64,000 nucleotides of DNA from Rubrivivax gelatinosus (GCF_004340905.1 NZ_SLXD01000006.1:186001-250000), one strand, 5' to 3'. Positions 40,782-53,879 are shown, counted from the first letter of the stretch. Numbers and translations: made by a program. The notes: a model not told the origin generated them from the sequence alone.

Positions 40782-43025
40782 TCAGGCGGCGCCGGCCGGA
40801 TGCGCCGCCGGCGCGGGCGGCGGCAGCAGCGGGCGCTCGCTGTCGCTCTCGTCGACCTGGCGCAGCTGCGCCTCGTACAGCCGCCAGTAGGCGCCTTCGC
40901 GCGCCAGCAGCTCGTCGTGCGTGCCGACCTCGACGATGCGGCCGCGGTCCATGACGACCAGCCGGTCGGCGCGGCGCAGCGTCGACAGGCGGTGGGCGAT
41001 GGCGATCGTCGTGCGCCCCTGCACCAGGTTGTCCAGCGCCTTCTGGATCTCCTTCTCGGTCTCGGTGTCGACCGAGGACGTGGCTTCGTCGAGGATCAGG
41101 ATGCGCGGGTCGATCAGCAGCGCGCGCGCGATCGAGATGCGCTGGCGCTCGCCGCCCGACAGCCCCTGGCCACGTTCGCCGACCACCGAGTCGTAGCCGT
41201 GCGGCAGGCGCAGGATGAACTCGTGGGCGTGTGCGGCGCGCGCCGCGGCGACGATCTCCTCGCGCGTTGCGTCGGGCTTGCCGTAGGCGATGTTCTCGGC
41301 CACCGTGCCGAAGAACAGGAAGGGCTCCTGCAGCACCAGGCCGATGTGGCGGCGGTAGTCGGCGACGCCGAAGCGCCGCAGGTCGACGCCGTCGACCTTG
41401 ATCGCGCCGTCGGTCACGTCGTAGAAGCGGCAGATCAGGTTGACCAGCGTGCTCTTGCCCGAGCCGCTGTGGCCGACCAGGCCGATCATCTCGCCCGGAC
41501 GGATGTCCAGGTCCAGGCCGCGGATCACCGCGCGGCTGCCGTAGCGAAAGCCCACGCCCTGCAGCGACAGCCCGCCCTGCACGCGCTCGATCTTCACCGG
41601 CTGCGCCGGCTCGGGCACGTTGCTGACGTGGTCGAGGATGTCGAAGATGCGCTTGGCGCCGGCGGCGGCCTTCTGCGTCACCGAGACGATGCGGCTCATC
41701 GAGTCCAGCCGGCCGTAGAAGCGGCCGATGTAGGCGATGAAGGCGCTCAGCACGCCGACGGTGATCGCGTCGCGGCTGACCAGCCAGATGCCGAAGGCCC
41801 AGACGACGAGCAGGCCGATCTCGGTCAGCAGCGACACGGTCGGCGTGAACAGGCTCCAGGTCTTGTTCAGCTTGTCGTTGACTTCCAGGTTGGCGCGGTT
41901 GGCGCGGCGGAAACGCTCGGCCTCGCGCTGCTCCTGGGCGAAGGCCTTGACGACGCGGATGCCGGGAATGGTGTCGGCCAGCACGCTGGTGACCTCGCCC
42001 CAGACGCGGTCGATCTTCTCGAAGCCGGTGCGCAGCCGGTCGCGCACCAGGTGGATCATCCAGGCGATGAAGGGCAGCGGCAGCAGCGTCGCCAGCGCCA
42101 GCGACGGGTTGATGCTGAACAGGATCGCCGCCGTCATGCCGATCATCAGCACGTCGGTGGCGAAGTCGAGCGCGTGCAGCGACAGGAAGACGCAGATGCG
42201 GTCGCTCTCGCTGCCGATGCGCGACATCAGGTCGCCGGTGCGTTTGCTGCCGAAATAGTCCAGCGACAGCCGCAGCAGGTGCTCGAAGGTGGCGGTGCGC
42301 AGGTCCGCGCCGATGCGTTCGCTGACCAGCGCCAGCAGCCAGGTGCGCAGCCAGCCCAGCGCCCAGGCGACGAGCGCGGCGCCGGCCAGCCCTGCCAGCA
42401 GCATCCAGACCAGGTGGGTGTCGATCTGCTGGCCGTTCTGGTACGGGATCAGCACCTCGTCCATCAGCGGGATCGTCAGGTACGGCGGCACCAGCGACGC
42501 GGCGGTCGACGCCAGCGTCAGCACGAAACCGAGCAGCAGCTGCCACTGGTACGGCTTGGCGAACCGGCTCAGGCGCAGCAGCACCCAGGTCGACGGCGGC
42601 GCCGCCGACTCGACGCCGAAATCGGTCTCCTCGGGCTCGGCCTCGTCGTCCGGGTCGGCCTCGCCGCTGGCCAGGCGGCGCTTCTGGCGCTCGAACAGGC
42701 CGAGCAGCTTCAGCGCCGCCGGGTCGCGGCCCAGCGTGTAGCGCCAGGCGGCCAGGCGGCCGCCGGCGTCGTGCAGCGAGAGCTGGCCGACGCCGCCGTG
42801 GTCGGCGTGCTGCAGCGTCAGCGCGGTGTCCAGCGGCCAGGCGAGCCAGCGGTCGGTGCCGGCGTCGCGGGCGAGAAGACGGCGTTCGGTGAGAACTATT
42901 TCGCCGGACGCGAAGCGCTCCTTCGCGTCCAGGTCAACGTCCAGGCTTGCCAGCGCGTTCTCCCCTCGTTCGAGCGGTGCGGAGGGCACCGCGGCGAGCA
43001 CAGGAGACGGATCGGTTGAAGGCAT
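40782..43025 (-). CDS. ABC transporter (permease-ATPase fusion) associated with cyanophycin genes
   Basis: This 747-residue half-transporter is of the type I exporter kind. An extra N-terminal domain of about 140 residues, beta-rich with no membrane segment (LDAKERFASGEIVLTERRLL), precedes six transmembrane helices (about residues 160-420). A nucleotide-binding domain follows with Walker A GHSGSGKS, signature LSGGERQR, Walker B RILILDEATSS and switch HR. It probably works as a homodimer. Divergence from cphA2/cphA and partnership with DUF1854 link it to cyanophycin storage. The transported molecule is unknown. The start is the ATG at 43025. Confidence 0.9.
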   Translation of the reverse strand: MPSTDPSPVLAAVPSAPLERGENALASLDVDLDAKERFASGEIVLTERRLLARDAGTDRWLAWPLDTALTLQHADHGGVGQLSLHDAGGRLAAWRYTLGRDPAALKLLGLFERQKRRLASGEADPDDEAEPEETDFGVESAAPPSTWVLLRLSRFAKPYQWQLLLGFVLTLASTAASLVPPYLTIPLMDEVLIPYQNGQQIDTHLVWMLLAGLAGAALVAWALGWLRTWLLALVSERIGADLRTATFEHLLRLSLDYFGSKRTGDLMSRIGSESDRICVFLSLHALDFATDVLMIGMTAAILFSINPSLALATLLPLPFIAWMIHLVRDRLRTGFEKIDRVWGEVTSVLADTIPGIRVVKAFAQEQREAERFRRANRANLEVNDKLNKTWSLFTPTVSLLTEIGLLVVWAFGIWLVSRDAITVGVLSAFIAYIGRFYGRLDSMSRIVSVTQKAAAGAKRIFDILDHVSNVPEPAQPVKIERVQGGLSLQGVGFRYGSRAVIRGLDLDIRPGEMIGLVGHSGSGKSTLVNLICRFYDVTDGAIKVDGVDLRRFGVADYRRHIGLVLQEPFLFFGTVAENIAYGKPDATREEIVAAARAAHAHEFILRLPHGYDSVVGERGQGLSGGERQRISIARALLIDPRILILDEATSSVDTETEKEIQKALDNLVQGRTTIAIAHRLSTLRRADRLVVMDRGRIVEVGTHDELLAREGAYWRLYEAQLRQVDESDSERPLLPPPAPAAHPAGAA

Positions 43026-43144
43026 GACAGGGTAGCGGCGAGCGCGGGATTGTCGCGTAACGCGCCAGCCCGGTTCCACGCCGACCGGCCGCCGCCCCGA
43101 AATCGCGCCGCAGGTCGCTCCGGAGCGAAAAACGCACGACCACG

Positions 43145-45298
43145 ATGAAGATCTTCGACGACATCCGCCTGCTGCGCGTGACCTACCTGCGCGGCCCCAA
43201 TCTCTGGACCTACCGCTCGGCGCTCGAAGTCTGGCTCGACCTGGGCGAGCTGGAACAGCACCCGTCGGACCGGCTGCCCGGCTTCGTGGACCGATTGCTG
43301 GCGCTGCTGCCGGCGCTGGAGGAACACCACTGCGGCGTCGGCGAACGCGGCGGCTTCATCCAGCGCCTGCGCGGCGGCACCTGGATGGGCCACGTGCTCG
43401 AACACGTCGTCATCGAGCTGCTGAACCTGGCGGGCATGCCCACCGGCTTCGGCCAGACGCGCAGCACCTCGAAGGCCGGCGTCTACCGCATGGTCTTCCG
43501 CGCCCGTGACGAGGCCGTCGCACGTTGTGCGCTGCAGCAGGGCCACGCGCTGCTGATGGCGGCGATCAACGGCCGCGGGTTCGAGATCGCCGCCGCCGTG
43601 CAGGCGGTGCGCGACGCGATCGACCGCGCCTACCTGGGCCCGAGCACCGCGCACATCGTCGCCTCGGCGACCGAGCGCCGCATCCCGCACCTGCGCCTGA
43701 ACGACGGCAACCTGGTGCAGCTGGGCCACGGCAAGCGCCAGCACCGCATCTGGACCGCCGAGACCGACCGCACCAGCGCCATCGCCGAAGGCATCGCGCG
43801 CGACAAGGACCTGACCAAGCGCCTGCTGGCCGCCGTCGGCGTGCCGGTGCCCGAGGGCCGTGTCGCCGCCAGCCCCGCCGACGCCTGGGAGGTCGCCGAG
43901 GACGTGGGCCTGCCGGTGGCCGTCAAGCCCAGCGACGGCAACCACGGCCGCGGCGTGACGCTGGACCTGACGACACGCGAGCAGGTCGAGGCGGCGTTCG
44001 TCGTCGCCGACGCCGAAGGCAGCGAGGTCATCGTCGAGCGCTACATCCCCGGCGACGAGCACCGCCTGCTCGTCGTCGCCGGCCGGATGGTGGCCGCCGC
44101 ACGCGGCGAGGCCGCCTGGGTCGTCGGCGACGGCCGCAGCAGCGTCGCCGAACTCGTCGAGGCCCAGCTCAACAGCGACCCGCGCCGCGGCGAGACCGAG
44201 GATCACCCGCTGGGCCGCATCCGCGTGCGCGAGGACGGCGCGATCCTCGTCGACCTGCGGCGCCAGAACCTGGGCCCGGACGACGTGCCCGCTGCCGCCC
44301 GGCGCGTGCTGATCCAGCGCAACGGCAACGTCGCCATCGACTGCACCGACGAGGTCCACCCCGACTTCGCGCGCGTCGCCTCGCTGGCCGCGCGCACCGT
44401 CGGCCTGGACATCGCCGGCATCGACCTCGTCGCGCAGGACATCACGCGGCCGCTGCGCGGCCAGCACGCCGCGGTCGTCGAGGTCAACGCCGGCCCCGGG
44501 CTGCTGGCGCACACCAAGCCGGCGGTCGGTTCGCCGCGCCCGGTGGGCCAGGCGATCATCGACCACCTGTTCCCGCCCGGCGACGACGGCCGCATCCCGA
44601 TCGTCGGCATCGCCGGCGGCGAGGCGGCGACCCCGGTGGCGCGCCTCGTGGCCTGGCTGCTGCAGCTGTCGGGCCACCACGTCGGCCTGGCCTGCCGCGA
44701 CGGGCTGTTCCTGGACACGCGCCGCATCGACGAGCGCGACGCGACGCGCGGCGACATCGCCGAGCGCCTGCTGCTCAACCGCGAGGTCGACGCCGCCGTC
44801 TTCGAGAACGGCGCCGCGACCCTCCTCGACGAAGGCCTGGTCTACGACCGCTGCCGCGTCGGCGTCGTCACCGACCTCGACGGCGCCGAGGCGCTGGAGC
44901 GCCACGACATCCACGCCGCCGACGACCTGGCGCGTGTGCTGCGCACGCAGATGGACGTCGTGCTGGCCGACGGCATCGGCGTGCTCAACGCCGACGACGC
45001 GCGCATCGCCGCGCTCGCCGAGCACTGCGACGGCGAGGTGACGCTCTACGCCACCGACGCCGCCGCGCTGGCCGCGCACCGCGAGCGCGGCGGCCACGCC
45101 GTGCTGCTGCGCGAAGGCCGCCTCTGGCTGTGCGAAGGCCATGCCGAGACGCCGCTGAACGTGCGCGGCCGCTCGCCGCTGCCCGCCGCCGTGCTGCTGC
45201 CGGCCGTCGCCGCCGCCTGGGCCTTCGGTCTGGCGCCGGCGCTGCTGGCCGCCGGCCTGGACACCTTCGATCTGCAGACCCCTGCCGACATCCGCTGA
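43145..45298 (+). CDS. CphA2-like cyanophycin synthetase paralog
   Basis: This 717-residue homolog of cyanophycin synthetase has the N-terminal domain (LRVTYLRGPNLWTYRSALEV) and an intact ATP-grasp domain (LPVAVKPSDGNHGRGVTLDLT, HRLLVVAGRMVAAARGE, VEVNAGPGLLAH). The C-terminal Mur-ligase-like domain is degenerate: the P-loop that reads GTNGKTT in CphA reads GIAGGEAAT here, without lysine. This matches CphA2-type proteins, which join beta-Asp-Arg dipeptides rather than free amino acids. It starts the operon, eight bases before full-length cphA. Confidence 0.88.
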   Translation: MKIFDDIRLLRVTYLRGPNLWTYRSALEVWLDLGELEQHPSDRLPGFVDRLLALLPALEEHHCGVGERGGFIQRLRGGTWMGHVLEHVVIELLNLAGMPTGFGQTRSTSKAGVYRMVFRARDEAVARCALQQGHALLMAAINGRGFEIAAAVQAVRDAIDRAYLGPSTAHIVASATERRIPHLRLNDGNLVQLGHGKRQHRIWTAETDRTSAIAEGIARDKDLTKRLLAAVGVPVPEGRVAASPADAWEVAEDVGLPVAVKPSDGNHGRGVTLDLTTREQVEAAFVVADAEGSEVIVERYIPGDEHRLLVVAGRMVAAARGEAAWVVGDGRSSVAELVEAQLNSDPRRGETEDHPLGRIRVREDGAILVDLRRQNLGPDDVPAAARRVLIQRNGNVAIDCTDEVHPDFARVASLAARTVGLDIAGIDLVAQDITRPLRGQHAAVVEVNAGPGLLAHTKPAVGSPRPVGQAIIDHLFPPGDDGRIPIVGIAGGEAATPVARLVAWLLQLSGHHVGLACRDGLFLDTRRIDERDATRGDIAERLLLNREVDAAVFENGAATLLDEGLVYDRCRVGVVTDLDGAEALERHDIHAADDLARVLRTQMDVVLADGIGVLNADDARIAALAEHCDGEVTLYATDAAALAAHRERGGHAVLLREGRLWLCEGHAETPLNVRGRSPLPAAVLLPAVAAAWAFGLAPALLAAGLDTFDLQTPADIR

Positions 45299-45305
45299 GA
45301 CCGCC

Positions 45306-47891
45306 ATGGACGTCACCCGCATCCGCGCGCTGCGCGGGCCCAATCTCTGGAGCCGGCACACGGCGATCGAGGCCATCGTGCGCTGCACGCCCGAGGAGTC
45401 GGCGATCGAGGCCGGCTCGACGCTGGAACGCCGGCTGCGTGAACTGCTGCCCGACGTCTCGCCGGTGCGCCCGGTCGGCACGCGCGAGCCGGTGCCGATG
45501 GCGCGCTGGCTGGAGCGCCTGGCGCTGGCACTGCAGGCGCGCGCCGGCTGCCGCGTCTCGTTCTCGCGCACCGCGGCCGCGCCCGAGCCCGGCGTGCATC
45601 AGATCGTCGTCGAGTACACCGAGGAGAAGGTCGGCCGGCGCGCACTCGAGCTCGCCGAACGCCTGCTCGCCGCGGCCGTCGCCGGCGAGGCCTTCGACAC
45701 CGAGGCCGCGGTCGCCGAGCTGCGCGCCATCGACGAGGACGTGCGCCTGGGGCCGAGCACCGGCTCCATCGTCTCGGCCGCGCTGGCGCGCGGCGTGCCG
45801 TACCGCCGCCTGACCGAGGGCAGCCTGGTGCAGTTCGGCTGGGGCGCACGCGTGCGCCGCATCTGGGCCGCCGAGGTCGACTCCACCGGCGCGGTGGCCG
45901 AGTCGATCGCCCAGGACAAGGATCTCAGCAAGCGGCTGCTGGCCTCCGCCGGCGTGCCGGTGCCGCGCGGCCGCCCGGTCGCCGACCTCGAGGACGGCTG
46001 GGCCGCGGCGATGGAGATCGGCCTGCCGGTCGTCGTCAAGCCGCGCGACGGCAACCAGGGCAAGGGCGTGACGGTCAACGTCACCGACCGCGCCCAGTTC
46101 GAGGCCGCCTACCGCACCGCCGACGAGATCGGCGAGGTGATGGTCGAGCAGTTCCTGCCCGGCCACGACTTCCGCCTGCTCGTCGTCGGCGAGAAGCTGG
46201 TCGCCGCGTCGCGCCGCGACCCGCCCTACGTCATCGGCGACGGCGTGCACAGCGTGCGCCAGCTCGTCGACACGGTGAACGCCGACCCGCGCCGCGGCGA
46301 CGGCCACGCCACCGCGCTGACACGCATCCGCCTGGACGACGTCGCGCTGGCGCGGCTGGCGCTGCTGGGCCTGTCGCCCGAGGCGGTGCCGGCCAACGGC
46401 CAGAAGGTCGTGCTGCGCCACAACGCCAACCTCAGCACCGGCGGCAGCGCCACCGACGTCACCGACGACGTGCACCCCGAGGTCGCCGCGCGTGCGGTGG
46501 CCGCCGCGCGCATGGTCGGGCTGGAGATCTGCGGCGTCGACGTGGTCTGCGAGAGCGTCGGCGTGCCGCTGGAGCAGCAGCGCGGCGGCGTCGTCGAGGT
46601 CAACGCCGCGCCGGGCCTGCGCATGCACCTGGCGCCGAGCTTCGGCAAGCCGCGTGCGGTCGGCGAGGCCATCATCGAGCGCCTGTTCCCGGCCGGCCAG
46701 GACGGCCGCATCCCGGTCGTCGCCGTCACCGGCACGAACGGCAAGACCACCGTCTCGCGCCTCATCGCGCACCTGTTCAACGCCGCCGGCTACAAGGTCG
46801 GCATGACCAACACCGACGGCGTGTGGGTCGACGGCCACCAGATCGACAGCGGCGACTGCAGCGGCCCGAAGAGCGCGCGCAACGTGCTCGCCCACCCCGA
46901 CACCGAGGCCGCGGTGCTGGAGACCGCACGCGGCGGCATGCTGCGCGAAGGCCTGGGTTTCGACCGCTGCCAGGTCGCCGTCGTCACCAACGTCGGCGCC
47001 GGCGACCACCTCGGCCTGAACTACATCACGACGGTCGAGGACCTCGCGGTGCTCAAGCGCGTCATCGTGCAGAACGTCGCCGAGAGCGGCTACGCGGTGC
47101 TCAACGCCGCCGACCCGATCACGCTGCAGATGGCGCAGCACTGCCCGGGCGGCGTGATCCTGTTCGCTGCCGACGGCCACCTGCCGGCGATGGTCGCGCA
47201 CCGCGCCCAGGGCGGGCGCACGGTGTTCGTCGACGGTGACGCGATCGTCGCCGTCAACGGCTCGGCGCGCGCGCGTGTGCCGCTGCGCGAGGTGCCGCTC
47301 ACCCGCAACGGCACGATCGGCTTCCAGGTCGAGAACGCGCTCGCTGCGGTCGCCGCGGCCTGGGGCTGCGGCCTCAGCTTCGACGCCGTCAGCGCCGGCC
47401 TGGCCAGCTTCGTCAACGACGCGCACAACGCGCCGGGGCGTTTCAACGTCATGGACTACCGCGGCGCGACGGTCATCGCCGACTACGGCCACAACGCCGA
47501 CGCGATGCGCGCGCTGGTCGGTGCCGTCGAGGCGATGCCGGCCCAGCGCCGCTCGGTGGTCATCAGCGCCGCCGGCGACCGCCGCGACGAGGACATCCGC
47601 GAGCAGACGCAGATCCTGGGGGCGGCCTTCGACGAGGTGCTGCTGTACCAGGACGCCGCCCAGCGCGGCCGTGCCGACGGCGAGGTCATCGCGCTGCTGC
47701 GCGAGGGCCTGCGCGGCGCGCCGCGCACCCGCCGTGTCGAGGAGATCCACGGCGAGTTCGTCGCCATCGACCAGGCGCTCGCGAACCTGCAGCCCGGCGA
47801 CCTGTGCCTGGTGCTCGTCGACCAGGTCGAAGAAGCGCTGGAGCACCTGGCGCGCCGCATCGCCGAAGCCTCGGAGCCGGTCGCGGCCTGA
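45306..47891 (+). CDS. cphA: cyanophycin synthetase
   Basis: CphA polymerises aspartate and arginine into cyanophycin, the nitrogen and carbon storage granule, using ATP. The 861-residue protein has all three domains: the N-terminal domain (IRALRGPNLWSRHTAIEA), the ATP-grasp domain for aspartate addition (LPVVVKPRDGNQGKGVTVNVT), and a Mur-ligase domain for arginine addition. The Mur domain has an intact P-loop VAVTGTNGKTTVSRLIAHLF, LETARGGMLREGLGFDRC and YGHNADAMRAL. It lies directly after the CphA2-like gene, and a hairpin follows before the convergent ureC. Confidence 0.96.
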   Translation: MDVTRIRALRGPNLWSRHTAIEAIVRCTPEESAIEAGSTLERRLRELLPDVSPVRPVGTREPVPMARWLERLALALQARAGCRVSFSRTAAAPEPGVHQIVVEYTEEKVGRRALELAERLLAAAVAGEAFDTEAAVAELRAIDEDVRLGPSTGSIVSAALARGVPYRRLTEGSLVQFGWGARVRRIWAAEVDSTGAVAESIAQDKDLSKRLLASAGVPVPRGRPVADLEDGWAAAMEIGLPVVVKPRDGNQGKGVTVNVTDRAQFEAAYRTADEIGEVMVEQFLPGHDFRLLVVGEKLVAASRRDPPYVIGDGVHSVRQLVDTVNADPRRGDGHATALTRIRLDDVALARLALLGLSPEAVPANGQKVVLRHNANLSTGGSATDVTDDVHPEVAARAVAAARMVGLEICGVDVVCESVGVPLEQQRGGVVEVNAAPGLRMHLAPSFGKPRAVGEAIIERLFPAGQDGRIPVVAVTGTNGKTTVSRLIAHLFNAAGYKVGMTNTDGVWVDGHQIDSGDCSGPKSARNVLAHPDTEAAVLETARGGMLREGLGFDRCQVAVVTNVGAGDHLGLNYITTVEDLAVLKRVIVQNVAESGYAVLNAADPITLQMAQHCPGGVILFAADGHLPAMVAHRAQGGRTVFVDGDAIVAVNGSARARVPLREVPLTRNGTIGFQVENALAAVAAAWGCGLSFDAVSAGLASFVNDAHNAPGRFNVMDYRGATVIADYGHNADAMRALVGAVEAMPAQRRSVVISAAGDRRDEDIREQTQILGAAFDEVLLYQDAAQRGRADGEVIALLREGLRGAPRTRRVEEIHGEFVAIDQALANLQPGDLCLVLVDQVEEALEHLARRIAEASEPVAA

Positions 47892-47896
47892 TACGA

Positions 47897-47920
47897 CGCG
47901 CCGCCTGAGAGGGCGGCGCG
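47897..47920. terminator. hairpin between convergent cphA and ureC
   Basis: CGCGCCGCC (47897-47905) and GGCGGCGCG (47912-47920) form a perfect nine-base stem with a six-base loop between the two stops. No T-run follows, so a Rho-independent role is uncertain. Its position suits a shared barrier to transcription. Confidence 0.5.
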
Positions 47921-47926
47921 CGCCGG

Positions 47927-49713
<1,787 letters not shown>

Positions 49714-49714
<1 letters not shown>

Positions 49715-50027
49715 CACAGACTTCCTTGGATCTCGGCCCGGAAGCCGCAGACACGGCGCTCGCCGCCGTAGGGCACCAGCTGCACGGTGCGCTGCTGGCC
49801 GGGCTCGAAACGCACCGCGGTGCCGCTGGCGATGTCCAGCCGCAGGCCGCGTGCCGCCGCGCGGTCGAAGCTGAGCGCCGGGTTGGTCTCGGCGAAGTGG
49901 TAGTGCGAGCCGACCTGGATCGGCCGGTCGCCGGTGTTCTCGACGACCAGCGTCAGCACCGGGCGGCCGGGGTTGAGCGTCAGCTCGCCGTCGTCGATCA
50001 GCAGTTCTCCGGGGATCATCGCCGTCC

Positions 50028-50031
<4 letters not shown>
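49714..50031 (-). CDS. ureB: urease subunit beta
   Basis: This 105-residue structural subunit of urease has the family pattern [83 protein letters not shown], and the end [10 protein letters not shown]. The first methionine could also be the one at MIPGEL, four residues later. It overlaps ureA by four bases and the ureC ATG by one, so the three subunits are translationally coupled. Confidence 0.97.
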
Positions 50032-50330
<299 letters not shown>

Positions 50331-50396
50331 GGGCGGATTCCTCTGCAAGTCCGGCGCCATGTCAAGGCTGGTGCGCTTCTTGATTGCCGCAGCCCG

Positions 50397-53300
50397 ATGA
50401 GCCCGCCGGCCGACACCGCTGCCGCCCCCGCCGAAGCGCCGCAGCGTGTCGTCAAGACACGCCGCGACTACAACGCCTGGGTCGCCAGCGAGACCATCGA
50501 GGACTACGCGTTGCGTTTCACGCCGCGCTCGTTTCGCCGCTGGAGCGAGTGGCGCGTCGCCAACACGGCCTTTGGCGCCGCGTCCTTCCTGATCCTCGAA
50601 GCCGTCGGCGCGACGCTGCTGGTACAGCACGGCTTCGTCAACGCGGCGCTGGCGATCCTGGCCACCGGCCTCGTGATCTTCCTCGCCGGCTGGCCGATCA
50701 GCGTCTACGCCGCGCGCCACGGTGTCGACATGGACCTGCTGACGCGCGGCGCCGGTTTCGGCTACATCGGCTCGACCATCACCTCGCTGATCTACGCGAG
50801 CTTCACCTTCATCTTCTTCGCGCTCGAGGCGGCGGTGATGGCCTACGCGCTGGAGCTGGCCTTGGACATCCCGCCGGCGCTGGGTTATCTGCTCTGCGCG
50901 CTGGTCGTGATCCCGCTGGTGACGCACGGCGTCACGGCGATCAGCCGGCTGCAGGTCTGGACCCAGCCGCTGTGGCTGGCGATGCTGGTCGTGCCCTACG
51001 TCTTCGTGTTCCGCGCCGAGCCCGGGCTGCTGGCCGGGCTGTCGGCCTATGGCGGCGAACACGGCGTGGCGGGTTTCGATGTGCTCGCCTTCGGCGCCGC
51101 GACCACGGTCGGCATCGCGCTGATCACGCAGATGGGCGAGCAGGCCGACTACCTGCGTTTCATGCCGGAGAAGGTGAGCCGCCACGGCTGGCGCTGGCAC
51201 CTGGCGGTGCTGGCCGGCGGCCCGGGCTGGGTGCTGCCGGGCGTGCTGAAGATGCTCGGCGGCGCGTTGCTGGCCTATCTGGCGATCACGCGCATGGTGC
51301 CGCCCGAGCGCGCCGTCGACCCGAACCAGATGTACCTGGCGGCCTACGAGACCGTGTTCTCCGACTACGGCGTCGCGGTCGCGGTGACGGCGGCCTTCGT
51401 GCTCGTCTCGCAGCTGAAGATCAACGTCACCAACGCCTATGCCGGCTCGCTGGCCTGGAGCAACTTCTTCTCGCGCCTGACGCACGCCCACCCGGGGCGC
51501 GTGGTCTGGATGGTGTTCAACACCGGGATCGCGCTGGTGCTGATGGAGATGAATGTCTTCCAGGCGCTGTCGCACGTGCTCGGGCTGTACGCCAACGTGG
51601 CCATCGCCTGGATGATGGCGGTGGTGGCCGACCTCGTCGTCAACAAGCCGCTGGGCTGGTCGCCGCCGGGCATCGAGTTCAAGCGTGCGCACCTGTACGA
51701 CATCAACCCGGTGGGTGTCGGCGCGATGGGCATCGCCTCGGCGCTGTCGGTGGCGGCGCACCTGGGCGCCTTCGGCGAGCTGGCGCAGGCCTATTCGGCG
51801 GCGATCGCGCTGGTCACCGCTTTCGTCGCCTCGCCGCTGATCGCCTGGGCGACGAAAGGCCGCTACTACCTTGCGCGCACCAGCACGCTGCCGGCCGGCA
51901 GCATCCCGATCGTCGCCGAGCCGGCCGCCGCCGATGGCCGCTACGCCCGGCTGCGCCACCGCTGCACGGTCTGCGAACGCGAGTACGAGACCGAGGACAT
52001 GGCCTTCTGCCCGGCCTACCAGGCGACCATCTGCAGCCTGTGCTGCACGCTGGACGCACGCTGCCACGACCTGTGCAAACCGCAGGCCAAGCTGATGGCG
52101 CAGTGGCGCGCGCTGCTCGCGCGGCTGCTGCCGGCGCGCATGGCGCCGCAGCTCGACGCGGGTCTCGCCGACTACCTGCTGCTGATGGGCCTGGTGACGC
52201 CGGCGCTGGCGCTGGTGCTGGGCATCGCCCACCGCCAGGCGCTGCGCCTGCTCGGCGACCAGGCCGCGGCGCTGGGGCCGACGCTGGCCCAGGGGTTCGT
52301 CAGCAGCTTCCTGCTGCTGTGGATCGCCGCCGGCGTCGGCGTCTGGTGGGGCGTGCTGGCGCACCGCAGCCGCGCCGCGGCGCAGGAGGAGTCCAACCGC
52401 CAGACGCTGGCGCTGCAGCGCGAGATCGAGTCGCACGCGCGCACCGACGCCGCGCTGCAGGCCGCACGCGAAGAGGCGGACCGGGCCCGCGGCCACGCCG
52501 AGTCCGCCAACCGCGCCAAGAGCCGCTACATCACGACCATCAGCCACGAGCTGCGCACGCCGCTCAACAGCATCCTCGGCTACGCCCAGCTGCTGGAGGA
52601 GGACGAGGCGATGCCGGCGCACCGCCGCCAGGCGGTGTCGGTCATCCGCCGCGGCGGCGACCATTTGCTGAGCCTGATCGAAGGCACGCTGGACATCGCG
52701 CGCATCGAGTCGGGCAAGCTGGCGCTGGAGGTGCGCGCGATGCGTTTTGCCGACGGCCTGGCCGAGATCGCGCGCCTGTTCGAGCTGCAGGCCGCCGGCC
52801 GCGGGCTGGCTTTCCGCTTCGCGGTCGACGGCCGGCTGCCGGCCGTCGTGCGCGCCGACGAGAAGCGGTTGCGCCAGATCCTCATCAATCTGCTGGGCAA
52901 CGCGATCAAGTTCACCCAGGCCGGCCAGGTGACGCTGCGCGTCGCCCACCAGCGCGAGATGGCGCGTTTCGAGATCGCCGACACCGGCCCGGGCATGACG
53001 GCCGACGAGCTGGCGCGCGTCTTCGAGCCTTTCGAGCGCGGCTCGGCGGCCAGCGGCCAGTCGGTCGGCTCCACCGGCCTGGGGCTGACGATCGCACGCA
53101 TGCTCTGCGAGCTGATGGGCGGCGAGATGACGGTGGCCAGCACGCCCGGCCAGGGCACCACCTTCCGCATCCGGCTCTTCCTGCCCGAGGTGGCGGCGGC
53201 GGCGCCCGAGGTCGACGCGCTGCGCGCGCGCCGCGTCGGCTACGAAGGCCGGCGCCGGCGCGTGCTGGCGGTCGACAACGAGGAGGCCGACCGGCGCCTC

Positions 53301-53879
53301 GTCGCCGACCTGCTGCAGCCGCTGGGTTTCGAGGTCGAGGGCGCCGCCAGCGGCGAGGCCGCGCTCGAACGCCTGGCCGCCGGCCCGCCCTGCGACGCGG
53401 TCTTCATGGACCTGGCGATGCCCGGCATCGACGGCTGGGAGACGATCCGCCGGCTGCGTGCGGCCGGCCACACGATGCCGCTGGCGGTGGTCTCGGCCAA
53501 CGCCTTCGACAAGAAGCTGGACAACGACGTCGGCCTGCCGGGCGAGGACTTCCTCGTCAAGCCGGTGCGTGTCGGCGAGCTGCTCGACTGGCTGGGCGCA
53601 CGCCTGGCGCTGGTCTGGCGCGACGGCGCGCGCGTGCCGGAGCCCGCGCCGCCGCCGGCCGACGCGCCGCTGCCGCCGCCCGAGCTGCTGCGCCCGCTGC
53701 GCGACGCGCTCGCCCTGGGCCACGTGCGCGGCGTCGCGCGCCAGCTCGACACGATCGAGGCCGCCGACCCGGCGCATGCGGGTTTTGCCGCCCGCATGCG
53801 GCTGCTGGCGCGCCAGTTCAACTACGACACGATGAACGACATCCTGGACAAGGCCCTCGATGAACCCCGCGCCGCCTGA
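50397..53879 (+). CDS. NCS1 nucleobase permease fused to a hybrid histidine kinase
   Basis: This 1160-residue membrane protein combines transport and signalling. Residues ~20-500 form an NCS1 cytosine/purine permease ([38 protein letters not shown]; many TM helices). A cytoplasmic cysteine-rich patch follows with Cys523, 526, 538, 546, 549, 550, 556 and 560 (C-x2-C type), which could bind zinc or an iron-sulfur cluster. Next come two more TM helices (~595-660), HisKA with His717 ([10 protein letters not shown]), HATPase with [10 protein letters not shown] and [10 protein letters not shown], and a receiver domain with Asp1005. It is divergent from ureABC and overlaps the next regulator gene by 20 bases. 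It probably senses a purine or related nitrogen compound. Confidence 0.92.
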   Translation: MSPPADTAAAPAEAPQRVVKTRRDYNAWVASETIEDYALRFTPRSFRRWSEWRVANTAFGAASFLILEAVGATLLVQHGFVNAALAILATGLVIFLAGWPISVYAARHGVDMDLLTRGAGFGYIGSTITSLIYASFTFIFFALEAAVMAYALELALDIPPALGYLLCALVVIPLVTHGVTAISRLQVWTQPLWLAMLVVPYVFVFRAEPGLLAGLSAYGGEHGVAGFDVLAFGAATTVGIALITQMGEQADYLRFMPEKVSRHGWRWHLAVLAGGPGWVLPGVLKMLGGALLAYLAITRMVPPERAVDPNQMYLAAYETVFSDYGVAVAVTAAFVLVSQLKINVTNAYAGSLAWSNFFSRLTHAHPGRVVWMVFNTGIALVLMEMNVFQALSHVLGLYANVAIAWMMAVVADLVVNKPLGWSPPGIEFKRAHLYDINPVGVGAMGIASALSVAAHLGAFGELAQAYSAAIALVTAFVASPLIAWATKGRYYLARTSTLPAGSIPIVAEPAAADGRYARLRHRCTVCEREYETEDMAFCPAYQATICSLCCTLDARCHDLCKPQAKLMAQWRALLARLLPARMAPQLDAGLADYLLLMGLVTPALALVLGIAHRQALRLLGDQAAALGPTLAQGFVSSFLLLWIAAGVGVWWGVLAHRSRAAAQEESNRQTLALQREIESHARTDAALQAAREEADRARGHAESANRAKSRYITTISHELRTPLNSILGYAQLLEEDEAMPAHRRQAVSVIRRGGDHLLSLIEGTLDIARIESGKLALEVRAMRFADGLAEIARLFELQAAGRGLAFRFAVDGRLPAVVRADEKRLRQILINLLGNAIKFTQAGQVTLRVAHQREMARFEIADTGPGMTADELARVFEPFERGSAASGQSVGSTGLGLTIARMLCELMGGEMTVASTPGQGTTFRIRLFLPEVAAAAPEVDALRARRVGYEGRRRRVLAVDNEEADRRLVADLLQPLGFEVEGAASGEAALERLAAGPPCDAVFMDLAMPGIDGWETIRRLRAAGHTMPLAVVSANAFDKKLDNDVGLPGEDFLVKPVRVGELLDWLGARLALVWRDGARVPEPAPPPADAPLPPPELLRPLRDALALGHVRGVARQLDTIEAADPAHAGFAARMRLLARQFNYDTMNDILDKALDEPRAA

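Noticed and set aside
43145..45298. CphA2-like gene as a pseudogene
   Set aside because: The frame is intact over 717 residues, the ATP-grasp domain is well conserved, and degenerate Mur domains are normal for CphA2-type proteins.
50344..50359. Sigma-54-like match TGGCGCCGGACTTGCA upstream of ureA on the minus strand
   Set aside because: Spacing is right, but the predicted transcript would start about three bases before the ATG and exclude the good GAGGA ribosome-binding site, so it is probably fortuitous in such GC-rich DNA.
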